Assembly (NCBI GenBank): GCA_009809945.1
Contig: WTPW01001077.1
Location: 324,434-388,433, forward strand
DNA from: Gigaspora margarita
Lineage: Eukaryota > Glomeromycota > Glomeromycetes > Diversisporales > Gigasporaceae
DNA: 64,000 bases
Reading direction: 5' to 3'
How positions within the stretch are numbered: the first letter of the stretch is position 1; the number at the start of each line of letters is the position of its first letter. Positions 26,164 to 36,780 of this stretch are shown one piece after another. The notes below the pieces were generated by a model. That model saw only the letters and a program-made list of their open reading frames with translations, searched no databases and was not told where the DNA came from. A program made the position numbers and the translations under genes.

Positions 26164-26815
26164 CCTTAAACTGTATTCTAGGCAAATTTGCCTGGAATTT
26201 TTAGAAATATTTACAATTTTTTAAATAAAATAAAAGTTTATTAAGAATATAGCGTATACTTTATTTATAGAATATTTTCTTTAAAATATATTTTATAAAC
26301 TTTATTATAAAAATTTTTTAAAATTATTAATAAACTTTAAGTAATAAAAGTCTAAAGTTTTTATTTTAAAATTTTTACTATAAAACTTTTCTTTAGATTT
26401 TCTTAAATTTTATATGTTCTCATCTATAAAAAAAATTTTTACTTCTAATTCAAGTCCTAATTTTTACAAGTAAATCACAAAAATTGCAATAATTAAAATT
26501 GTAATTCTTTTTATAAACTGCAATAATGTATTAGAACAGGAAGCTAGAGCTAATATTTATAGAGTTTGCCAAGAATAAGTAAATAATTTTTTGGCTAATA
26601 AATTTTTTAAAATTTGTTTATTTTTAGCTTATAAGCAACTTAAACTTTTTTTTCTTATAATATAAAATTAAATACTACTATATTATAATTCTTATTTTCA
26701 AATATTATCAAAAAAATTTTAATTAAATATTTTAAATTTTAAAAATATAGATCATAAGCATATTTATGGCAATTTTCTAGACAAATTTGCCCGGAATTGC
26801 TTACATTTTAAAGGA
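26164..26815. mobile_element. Possible TIR element with CCCTTAAACTGTA / GGCAAATTTGCC ends
   Basis: Near the left end, ATTCTAGGCAAATTTGCCTGG follows CCCTTAAACTGTA; near the right end, TCTAGACAAATTTGCCCGGAA precedes TTACATTTTAAAGG, which reads as a matching reverse complement. Each boundary is itself palindromic, which weakens the inference. The interior is AT-rich and non-coding. Confidence 0.4.
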
Positions 26816-27842
26816 TAATATTAATTATGCAAATTATTATATATCACAATTTTTATTATATGGCAAAGTGCAATTAAAATTTTTTTGTTATTATCATTAA
26901 CTTTATACAAACATATATCTTAAAAGTTAAAATGAATTTACGTACTCATGCTTACTATAGTATATTTTATATAAATACTCTTACAATCTGTTATTTTATC
27001 ATATAAACAAAATAATTAGTAAAAATGTATAGGACACCCATAATTGGATAATAATTTTATTATAAGAAGAATGATTTATAATAATATTTTCTTATAAATA
27101 GTAAAAAATGTATAGTCACAATTATAATTGCAATTACAATTAATTGTTAAGTGATAATCATCACTCTATTAATCAGAAACAACTATTTTGCAAATTACAA
27201 TAAATATATATTTATTTATACAAATCTTTTATTGTGGTTTGTATAATTTTGTAAATTTCTATGATATTTAAATAATCATAATTAGTGATTGCTAAAGTTA
27301 GCTAATTTATTTTGAGTGTCAGTTCTGGTTTATGATAAATTAGCTAGCTTTAGCAATTATAATTGCAATTACAATTATTTAATAAAAAAAAAATTAATTA
27401 TAAAATTAACAAAATTATTAAACTGCAATAATTATCTTCTTTTTTTAATCTCTATTTGAAATTATTTTCTTATATATTCTATAGTAAAAAATTTGAGTAC
27501 TAATAATAAGTATGAGCAAAGCATAAGCAGAGCTTAGCTTGAGCAACACTTCATTGTTCTGCTCTTTTATATTTGCTTTAGCTAGTGCAAAATAATATTA
27601 TTATACATTTGGTTAAAATTGTAAAACCCAAATTACCAAAAAAAGTTAAATCAAAAAAATCAATTACCAAATTCAAATTTCAATAAACTTTTTTCAAAAA
27701 AGTAATTTTGCATAACATCAAATGTTGATGATTGCTTCTAAGTACTAAATATACAAAACATAAAATTTATTTATTTTATTTATTTATATTTATAGTAATG
27801 CAAGACTATGCAAATTGCAATCAAACTTCAATATTTTAGAAC
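26816..27842. other. AT-rich intergenic DNA with one strong hairpin
   Basis: No gene was seen. At about 27277-27366, AATTAGTGATTGCTAAAG is mirrored by CTTTAGCAATTATAATTG around a loop of roughly 30 bases, giving a stable foldback flanked by AATTGCAATTACAATT words. Confidence 0.5.
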
Positions 27843-28390
27843 AAATCTGCAAGAGAAATGTTTAAGGTAATGATTATTTAAATATTGAAGTGCTTTTCAA
27901 ATTACTGTGGTTAGCAAATTCATATATCATATGTAAATCTGAAATCTAGACAAAATTTCAATATATAATTGGTTAAAATTATTTCTAACCAATTATAAAT
28001 GCTTCAGAACAAATCTGGTTTAAGGTAAGGGGAGTGACAAAAATCAGGTGATTTTTTAGGGGGGAGGGGGGGTAAAAAATGTTAAAATTATATATAGGAA
28101 CCTGACCAAATCTATATTATAGAGGGGGGGAGGGGGGTATGCTTCTAATAAAAAATAATCAGGTGATTAATGACACTGCCCTAATGATTATTTAAATATT
28201 GTAGTACTTTTCAAATTACTGTGATTTGCAAATTTTATATATTATGTGAAAACCTGAAATCTAGAAAAAATGTCAATATATAATTGGTTAAAATTATTTC
28301 TAACCAATCATAAATTTGCATTTTTTCTAGATTTCTGATATGTATAAAAATTGCTAATTACAATAATTTGAAAAGTACAGAGCTGTAATA
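27843..28390. repeat. Duplicated segment, one copy carrying a MITE
   Basis: The segment GTTTAAGGTAATGATTATTT ... CAATATATAATTGG ... TTCTAACCAAT occurs at about 27858-28000 and again at 28016-28320. The second copy is split by the insertion at 28028-28181. A third, inverted part follows at about 28315-28380. Confidence 0.8.
28028..28181. mobile_element. TA-inserting MITE with G-run interior, empty site visible next door
   Basis: The ends AGGGGAGTGACAAAAATCAG and, in reverse complement, GGGCAGTGTCATTAATCAC are inverted repeats. TA flanks both sides (28026-28027, 28182-28183). The neighbouring duplicate at about 27863-27882 reads GTTTAAGGTAATGATTATTT without the insert, which is the exact empty site. 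The interior has two blocks of G-runs (GGGGGGAGGGGGGG and GGGGGGGAGGGGGG). It fits the Tc1/mariner type by its TA duplication. Confidence 0.88.
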
Positions 28391-28795
28391 TATTCTGACT
28401 AGTTAATCAAATTTGACAATTTTAATATTATTCAATTTATCTTAATGAAGCAGTTCAAATATATCAAAACTATTAAATTTAGATTACTATGTAGATTGTG
28501 AGATATTTTTAAAATCTATCTACAATACAATAAAACTTAAATTTTTGTAAAGCTGCATTGTGAAATATTTTTGCAAATATTTTTTAATCTTGATATTACT
28601 TAAATTGACTTGTCATAACAATTGAATGGTACCAAAATTATTAAATTATAGTTGTTGGGTCATAATATAGAGTTAAACCAAATTTTTAAAATTTTAGAGC
28701 AGATTGATGAGAAATGGTTTAAAAGATAATTCAATATATAAATTGTTATTTTGAAAAGAGGATTTCTATTTGTACCCGGCGGGTACATACCCGGT

Positions 28796-30738
28796 TCATG
28801 TGATTTTATTATTTACTTGTAAATTTGATATACGATATACGCACATTGTGACAGGCTGTTTAAGCCTGTACTGGTGGTATAGGCTTTTATCCTGTTTCTC
28901 AATTTAGTTAGCACGTGATAGCTATTTTAAATTTAGTTTATTTATTTAGAGGTTATAGGTTAAGAACCTATACCCCAGGTATATTTTAAGGATGCTCCGT
29001 TGTGACAGCCTCCTGTCACGGGACTTTTTTTCTTTTGTTTACATTAGGGAACTTTTTCTTTTGTTTATGTCATTACGATAGTATTATCTCTCTGATTATA
29101 AGTCATAGATAGTAGAATTGACATAGCCACAAATAGAATAAGCAATGTGCACAGCGATTTCTGGTGGAAACACATGGCAACTGTGCATGCCAGGGCCACA
29201 AACCAGTTCTTGCAAACTGACATTTCGCTGCCATTGTTTGTTTATTCCCTTTTTTGATAGCTATAGATTTTTACACATGAATTTACACATGCTTATGGGC
29301 ATGGTAATTCCGCCCACTACAGCCCTAATCTAGTTTTTGCACCTAGAATTTGGCTGTCATTGTTTGTGTACTCCCCTATTCACTAAACAATGTATTTAGC
29401 TTAGTCTTGGCATCGTTAAGTTAGTGGTATTGGCACATGTAAGTTTGGCTTTAGCATAAATGAAAAACCTGAAGACCCCTTTGTCACCCCAAGTACGCCT
29501 CGAGGCATAGGAATTCGCCTCTGACTTTTGCCTAAAGAAATTGCGGTCATAGTAAGTTAGAGACGAATTCAATAAAGTTAGTTGTAGTAGTCTAAAATTC
29601 ATATATTTATTAAAAGAGAAAAAGTATATAATACCCTCCTTTTCGCTTCAATAAAGAATAACTCCAGAATGAGTTCAAATTTGAATAATCGGACGAACTT
29701 GAGTTCTAACCTTCCAAATAAGAGTAGAAGTGTTAAGAAGTTTTCCTTGCAGTTAAACCTATTTGTTATGATAAAAATTGCTTATTTAACCTACCTTGTA
29801 CCCATAGAATATTTGTTATTCTAAGTTAAAGTCATAGCATTAGTTATAACTTCGTAACCCGTGTTTTGAACTACACTTAGTTGTAACCCCGTTAAGAAAG
29901 AAAAATCGAATTAATCATCTTTTATATAAAAACATCAACTGATTAAACCCTTTGATTACCTAATTTATCAAACAATCCATCACTGGCATTGTTCAATTAA
30001 TCACAATTTTGCCCTTGATCATGTGACAATCGTTAATAATATTAACGATTGTATTTGCACCTTATACCCTTTGTGCACTAAGAATAAAGACAACTTATAT
30101 AAATAGAGTGGACTTAGGACCACCAACCGAAGACATACACAAGAAATACAAGAGATACTCATCTTTGTTTATTCACGCCGCAGCAAGACCCTAAAGAACC
30201 TCGAGACCCGGACCAAATCTTCCATGCCTCTTTCAGTATTTTATTTGATTAGCAGATTGCCAATACCCTCACAACGTACATATATATACGCATATACCAG
30301 AAACTATACCCTTTAAACTAAGACGGTTTTTGTCTTTGACATGCAAATTATTTTATTCTATATACTTTATTAATAAAATCGTATAAGTATTAACAGAATC
30401 AAATTCTAATTAATAAAGCCAATTAAAAAATCAATGCGATTTATTCAAATCTACTAATCCAGTTTTGTAATCTTATAAGAAAAATTTAAACGAAAATCAT
30501 TGAAATAATGAGAAGCTTATCATTTTATAAGTGTCTTTTTTTTTTTTGAGTGACCTTAAATATATCACGACAATTATTTATGCTATCTCTAAATAAGACT
30601 ACTTTGAAAAAAGACTTCTAGAACCCTGGTATATAAAGTATCACTTGTAGGTATTAGAATTGATCCATACAATGCAAATATATTATGTTTTCATAAAGAA
30701 ACTTACCACTATATAATTACAATTCTATTCAATCTAAA
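28796..30738. other. Non-coding stretch with a TATA-type promoter motif
   Basis: I see no gene. At 28999-29020 a near-palindrome (TGTGACAGCC/GGCTGTCACA type) occurs. At about 30096-30106 TTATATAAATAGAG is followed by a less AT-rich, leader-like stretch (30110-30220). A segment 29001-30273 begins TGTGA and ends TCACA, as many LTRs do, but the flanking five bases do not match, so a solo LTR is only a possibility. Confidence 0.35.
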
Positions 30739-33205
30739 TTAATTTGTGCATTTTTTAGCATAATGGTCTACTTGCTTACATTTGCTACATTTTCGACCAT
30801 GTGTAGTTTCCTGGCTTTTTTCAAATTTGTTAGTTATATTATCCCGCCCATAAGAAACTTTGGATTGAGCTACGTCAACTTCAACACTGGATTTAAGCCT
30901 TTTCGGTGGCCTTCCTCTATGTTTTGTAATTAAAGGGTTATTTATTTCCGCATCTTCCATATCAGTAGTAGTTTCATTTTCCATTTTTGATTTAACATCA
31001 ATGATAAAGACCTTTAAAAGCGTATTAAGTTCTTTATACATATCATTTTGAATTGCTAAATCAATGACTTTTTGGAAAGTCCAGATAATTGCGCATATTG
31101 AATTCTAGGTCCTCTAGAAGTATTATTGTAAGTTGTTCTATTCCTAGTTGACATTAAATAGTTTAATGTAACTTGCTGCACTGGTAATGTATGTGTATTA
31201 TCTATAGAACTTGAAAGTTGAACAGGTTTAACTTGAGCAAGAAGATTACTTTCTAAAACGTTTGGATTCATATACCAATGAGAAGGGATGAGATTGATAT
31301 GAAACATTGCGAAGCTTGAGTAAGTTCCAACGCGAAAAAAATGATGGCAAACAATACCTTTATTAATTAACATCATACATGTGCAAAGGTGTGTGCTGTC
31401 ATTAAGTAAAATAATATAATTGCCAACTCCTGAACTTCCAGTTCGTTTAATGTGCCAGACTTGAATTATTTGTTCATTAGGAATATTTTCAATTAAAGAG
31501 CCAAAAAGGATTTGAGAAGCATCATATTNTACTTCTCTATGCTCCATATTAAGCCTTTCATTATTGTCATTATACTCTTGTTCTATAATAATGTTATGCA
31601 TCGTTCAATAAGATGAACATCATAACACAATGATTCATTGATTTGGCTTCGTTGTTTCTCAAGAAGAATTGGATTGAGATAACCTTTTATCATCTTATCT
31701 ACCTGGCTAAAAAATTGTTCAGAAATTATAGGCAACCCAATTTTCGGTATAGTATTCCTTTGGATTTCAAATTTTTCAAATACCTCTTCATTATTACTTT
31801 GGTTATTCATCTCATGCAATAAATTAACTAATGATGTTGCATGATCTACCTTACTGTGAATAAGACTATTGACTGATTCTATTTGTTGGGTACTCTGTAT
31901 TCCTGTTGTAAAACATTTGCTAATCCATGCTATAGCCCAAGACTCCTTATTATTATACAATACTTCAGTCATGTATTTCTCAACAGTTGGATATTTTTCT
32001 ATTAGTAATGACCATCGAATTTCAAACAATTTTTTTGAAAGGCTATTACGATATGCATAAAATTGTCTACGAAATTCTTCAAACTGTCGACCCAATTTGC
32101 CCTTCAATTTTTTTCGCAAATTTAAATCAATATGGAATATGCATAAAAAATGTTTAGTTTCTGGAAACACATGCTTAATTGCTCCTATGATAGCTGGATC
32201 CGAATCAGTAAAAACAGATTTTGGATAGATTCCAGTTTCATTGCGTAAAATATCAAAGATCCAATTAAACNACTCTTGAGTTTNATCTTCAAGAAGTGNG
32301 GTAGCCACGATANGTGATTTATAATTACCATCAACAATAATNATCATGCATAGTATTAGACNAAACNGGTTTGTATTAGAAGTAGTATCAAGAATAATCA
32401 CATCAGGGTACTGCAAATACAAATCCAACTGTGAAGGTGATATCCACATAATTGAAACTAAACGTTTGGAAATACTATCAATACGAGGTTTAACAACCCA
32501 TCTTGGATTATCATCTTTTCATTGTAGTAATAATTGTAACATTTGTGAAGCATCAGAATCTCCAGAGTTATTCTGCTGGCGAAATTTGTATACAAGATTA
32601 TATAAATCCTTCTTATTTATTGTCTGTTCAGGATAGTTGAGATTGAGTAAAGGATATATTAAAGAAGAATCCATCCGTACTGTAATAACATATTTTTTAA
32701 CATCTGCAATCATTTCAGGAGTGAATTTACAAAATTGAGGTACCATTTCTTTGATCATAGGATTCAAAAGATGATTATGACTATTATGAAAAGAAGTAAT
32801 TTTAATAACACTACTAGATTTAGGAAATGTCAAATTAACCTGCCAAGGATATTCAGTTCTTTGTGACGAAGTGCTGCACCATTTAGTAGGATCTACTATA
32901 ACCTGTGCATTATGTTTTCCAGATTTGGAACATTCATAGGAAAGTCGCCTGACAACACCATTATCCGATTCACTCCTTCTGATCTTATAACTAAATCTCT
33001 CTTGAAGACCATATATATTGAACCATTTTTTGGCTTGCTCCCAAGTTTTAAATGATAAATCGGTATGAATGTTTAATTTTTGCGCAATTTCATTTTCGTT
33101 TAGTTCCTCAAGTCTATTTTCTTTATCAAAAAATAGGTCATCTTGAAAGTTAGTCTCTTGATCCAGTGGTATGTTATTTTCTATATTAATACAGTTAGTG
33201 TTCAT
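30739..33205 (-). pseudogene. MULE/FAR1-like transposase, broken by one stop and two frameshifts
   Basis: One ancestral reading frame of about 820 codons is visible. First comes a FAR1/GCM-like DNA-binding part (33205 to about 32525: FKTWEQAKKWFNIYG, RLSYECSKSGKH). Then a DDE transposase core (VIILDTTSNTN with the first Asp, VFTDSDPAI with the second, then the MULE helix region FLCIFHIDLNLRKKLKG). Then a SWIM zinc finger (CTCMMLINKGIVCHHF), and finally a basic RGRPPKR patch and a zinc knuckle CSKCKQVDHYAKKC. Breaks: an in-frame TGA at 32519-32521 where a Trp is expected before KDDNPRWVVKP; a 2-nt excess near 31585 (a duplicated TA); and one missing base near 31066 after an A-run. Eight single Ns also lie in it. 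It would encode a cut-and-paste transposase if intact. Confidence 0.88.
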
Positions 33206-33755
33206 CTTGTTTAAGGAAAAAAAGGAAAAAAAGAAAAATGCTTGTATTATTTATTTCAAAACGAAGTTAAAATCACAGTTAAACTACATGTTAAAATCTT
33301 GTGATATTACGTGCACTGCTAAATTCGCAAGGAAAACTAATAGTTCTAAGGTGAAAAGTAGGTAAATTTTTTTATTCACGTATTACCCAGTCGTATATTA
33401 AGTCAAAGTCAGATGTAATGAAAATAAAAAAATCGTTAATTTAAAATTTTGGTTCAAAGCCGATAAAGTTTTAGAATCTTATAAAAAATTGATAATTCAC
33501 GTGTTGACCCAATTACGAAATAACCAATGATGATAAATAAGTCAGGAAGGTCAACAAAAATGGTTCAAAGCCACAATCTCATGTAACATAACAGCAATGT
33601 TGATCGATCTATATTTGTGCCAATCATTTCATCACGTGACCAAACAAATATTGATATTTGTGTAATCGGGTATCTTACCCTACGGGTAAATTTAGTTATT
33701 TTCTTTAAAAAAATATTCTATATACTTATTTTCAAATTTTGTTACTTGTTCCATA

Positions 33756-34168
33756 GGTTGATAGTGTAGTAGTTGCACTTCTGGGACATTGCTGATTGTT
33801 ATCACAAGGTTACCAGTTCAAGCTCTACTAAAGGACAAAATTAGCTATATGAGGTCATGAGACGGATAAGCTGAACTAGAATGCCAGAATCATGATCAAC
33901 AGTTCAGCTACATTTAAATTTTCATAGTAGTAATCCATCTATATTGAAGTTTGAACACTTCTAGTAGATTTCTGGTTGAAAGGATATAGGAAATTTGGAC
34001 AGTTCTGGTTAAATCCTCTGGTTGTAAAAAGGTCAACCAGTCAATTCTAGTTGGGATCAAAAATTAGAACAGTCCTGGTTAAAGCCTCCAGTTGTAAATA
34101 GGTCTTTTAGATATAATCCAGTTGTTGCGAACAATCTAGAAGTATATTGTACCAATCTAATAAAAGAA
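33756..34168 (+). mobile_element. tRNA-like SINE, copy 2
   Basis: It starts GGTTGATAGTGTAGTAGTTG (A-box TAGTGTAGTAG), with AGTTCAAGCTC about 60 bases on as the B-box-like element. It then continues with GAGGTCATGAGACGGAT and two or three units of CAGTTCTGGTTAAATCCTC-TGGTTGTAAA, ending near ATTGTACCAATCTAATAAAAG. It is colinear with the minus-strand copy at 23850-24320. The two copies are clearly diverged, so both are old. No coding capacity is expected of a SINE. Confidence 0.75.
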
Positions 34169-34280
34169 AAGGATTAGTAGGATCTGTGCTTAGGAGGACC
34201 TGCCTTCTCCTGAATAGAAGGATGACTAAAAAGAACTTCAAGAAGGTTAAGATAGAAGGTAAGCATTGTTAAGGAGCCAA

Positions 34281-34563
34281 TGTGGTCTATCAGAGGAGCT
34301 GGTTATATTGAAGTTCTCTATGAAGAGTTGGATGCAAAGTAGAGTAATCTTGCTGCCCATCAGAGTTAAATTTCCAGAAGAAACAAATTGGATCTGAAGC
34401 TGAGAACACTACCAGATGGGTATAGTAAGAATAGAAGGGTTCAAAAGACTGAGTATAGAATTAGAGAGGTTAGCAGACTATAGATTGTTAGGACAAATTA
34501 GAAAATAGATCATATAACAAAAGATATAGAGGACCCTCTGGGTTCTTGTGACTACTAACCTTA
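34281..34563 (+). pseudogene. Decayed coding remnant with four in-frame TAR stops
   Basis: One frame reads from MWSIRGAGYIEVLYEELDAK through ISRRNKLDLKLRTLPDGY, KNRRVQKTEYRIREVSRL and KIDHITKDIEDP, broken by four TAG or TAA codons only. Each stop sits where Gln would fit a charged, helical, coiled-coil-like sequence. Base composition is less AT-rich than the surroundings. I do not recognise the family; it may be part of a transposon protein. It directly follows the SINE. Confidence 0.45.
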
Positions 34564-35274
34564 ATAAAGGACTACCAACAGTGGCTTCAGGCAAACTTCC
34601 AAAGAAATTTAAAAAAATAAAAAATTTTGTTACTTTGCCAATTTAACTATAAATAGCTGTGTTCCAGATAGTCATATAATAGTCCTAATTACTAATTTCA
34701 GAAGTTGTCTAAAGTAGATATAATTATATAAAAATAGTCAATTAAATTACAGAATTAATAATTTCATTACAATTTTTTGAAATTTAGTTTGTTGTTAGCA
34801 GGTTCTATAGCAAAAGTATTAGCTAGCATTTTTTATATAAGAAATAATGTGTTATCATTAGTAAAATTTGTTTCTAACATATTCTAACCCAAAGTTTTGG
34901 TAATTTTTATATATGCATTTATGATTACTGATAACAAAAACTTGAAAAATATAAAAACTAATAGTTTGAACTATATATTAGCAAAATAAATATACAAAAT
35001 CTTTTAAAAGAAATTGCATGCCAAAATCTTTTAAAAGAATTGTGATCAATGTGCTATCTTTTGAAAGTAGCACAATCTTTCAAAAAAAATCTTTCAAATA
35101 TTTTGAAAGAAATTTTGAAATATTTCAAAATATATTGTAAACTATTGCAAATAAAAAATAAAAAACTCTACCTAATTTTTTTCTATAGGAACAGAGGAGG
35201 TAATATTTCTCATATTATTATATAAATTTACAATATTTTGCAAAATTTTGAAATTTTAAAAAATAAATAAATGA
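34564..35274. other. AT-rich intergenic DNA
   Basis: No gene was seen. Short direct and inverted repeats of CTTTTGAAAGA / TCTTTCAAA type occur around 35000-35130. Confidence 0.4.
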
Positions 35275-35595
35275 TACCATATGTGTCCAAAAATAAGCTA
35301 CCATTTTTGGCCAAAAAATTACACAAAAAACGTAGAGTAGCTTATTTTGAAATATTGAGATTTTTGAAAAAATTAAAAAATATACTAATAAAATGTTGTT
35401 CAAATGATACCAAACTTTTATTGTAAGTGTAATTCGATGTTCTGAACAAGTTTACTTAATGGCACTTTTGAGGTTTACTTAGTAATATTTGGACTTTTAT
35501 ATGTAGAAACTGCTAATGGATTTTTTTAAAATTTTTGAAAAAAATCAGGGGGTAGCTTATTTTAGGTAGTAGCTTATTTTTAGACATATACGGTA
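35275..35595. mobile_element. MITE with TACC(A/G)TATxTGTC-CAAAAATAAGCTACC ends
   Basis: The left end TACCATATGTGTCCAAAAAT and the reverse complement of the right end TACCGTATATGTCTAAAAAT agree except for a few transitions, followed on both sides by AAGCTACC. The right arm has an extra repeat of TTAGGTAGTAGCTTATTTT. The 321-bp interior has no coding potential. Confidence 0.75.
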
Positions 35596-36089
35596 TATAT
35601 ATTCACATAATTATACTTTTTGCAAATTTTTGAAAGTTTTTACAGGTTTTACAAGATTTTGCAATATTTTGCAAGGCTTTGCAACTTAATATAAATTTTA
35701 TATTTATTTATTTATTATTATTGTATATATATATTACATTTTTAAATTAAATACACATTTTTAATCAATATTACATATTTTATAATATATTATTATATTT
35801 TCTTTATAGTATTATTTTTACATTATTATATAATATTTTAAACTACTTTTGCACTTTGTTGCATCTATTTCTATAAAAAAAACTAGCTATATACTTATTT
35901 TTACTTACTCTATAGTTAGCTAATATTTTACTTCTTTGTTTTAACTATCATTTTCACTTTTGCTATTATTTTTGTTTTGCCTAACATCTTTGTTTTGCTC
36001 TTTTTTCTGAATACTTCCTAAAAATTGTAGAAAAGTGAAAAAATAAAAAACCTATTTTTCAGAAGTAAGTATTGTATTTGATAGAAAAA
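35596..36089. other. AT-rich intergenic DNA
   Basis: TTTTGCAAGATTTTGCAATAT-type words repeat at 35600-35690. No gene was seen. Confidence 0.4.
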
Positions 36090-36780
36090 TCTTGTTTGCT
36101 CTTGCAAAGTGCCAAAGAAGTTAGAATTGGTGTTCTTAAAATTGGTGCTCTTGTAAAGTGCTAGAAAAATTAGGTTGTTTTTTTGCAAAGTGGCAAAGAA
36201 GTTAGAAATTAATTAAATAAAATAAAAATTAAAAAATAAGTAAAAAAAAAAACAAAAAATATAAGCAAACTGAATTAAAAAATAAATAAAACCCCAAATC
36301 TCTATTTCTCTGAAGTAAGAGTTTTATGTTCTTGCAAATTTGAAATTGCTAAAAGCCAGATTAATGTTTTTGCAAAGTGACAGAAAAGTTTGTGTCTGCT
36401 TGCAAAGTGCTGAAAAAGTCTAGTTTGGTTTTCTTGCAAAGTGCTAGAAAGTAAAAGTTGTGTTCTCGCAAAGTGCTAGAATAAAATAAATTAATAAAAA
36501 AAAATTTAAAAATAACAAAAAAAACAAAAACAAAAAACAAAATATGTCAAATGTAAAAATAAATGAAGCTCTAACTAAATCTTTATTTCTCTAAAGAAGG
36601 ATTCTTGGAAATTTAGAAATTCCTAGAGAAATTAGTTGTGTTTTCTGCAAAGTTTCAGAAGTTTAAGTTGGCTTGCAAAGCCAAATTGGTGTTCTTGCAA
36701 AGTGCCAAAAAGTTGTTGATTTTCTTGCAAAGTGCCAGAGAAGTTAGATTGGTGTTCTTGTAAAGTGCTGAAATAAAATG
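36090..36780. repeat. Degenerate minisatellite, TTCTTGCAAAGTGCCAGAAA unit
   Basis: About fifteen copies of a roughly 35-45 bp unit containing CTTGCAAAGTGCYARAAA followed by GTTAGATTGGTG occur in two blocks (about 36090-36480 and 36600-36780), separated by an A-rich stretch that includes ATTTCTCTRAAGWAAGA. It is non-coding. Confidence 0.8.

Larger units (their letters stand above)
28772..33689 (-). mobile_element. Putative MULE-type transposon spanning the transposase pseudogene
   Basis: The left end reads GTACCCGGCGGGTACATACCCGG; on the minus strand the right end reads TTTACCCGTAGGGTAAGATACCCG. They share TACCCG-xx-GGGTA-x-ATACCCG with a one-base length difference. This pair brackets the broken transposase at 30739-33205. 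I could not find a convincing 8-11 bp target duplication, so the boundaries are an inference. About 1.9 kb of non-coding DNA separates the left end from the transposase, perhaps a later insertion. Confidence 0.5.

Noticed and set aside
28745..33702. GTTATTTT as target duplication of the MULE
   Set aside because: The word occurs at 28745-28752 and 33695-33702 but at unequal distances from the two ends (20 and 6 bases), so it is probably chance in AT-rich DNA.
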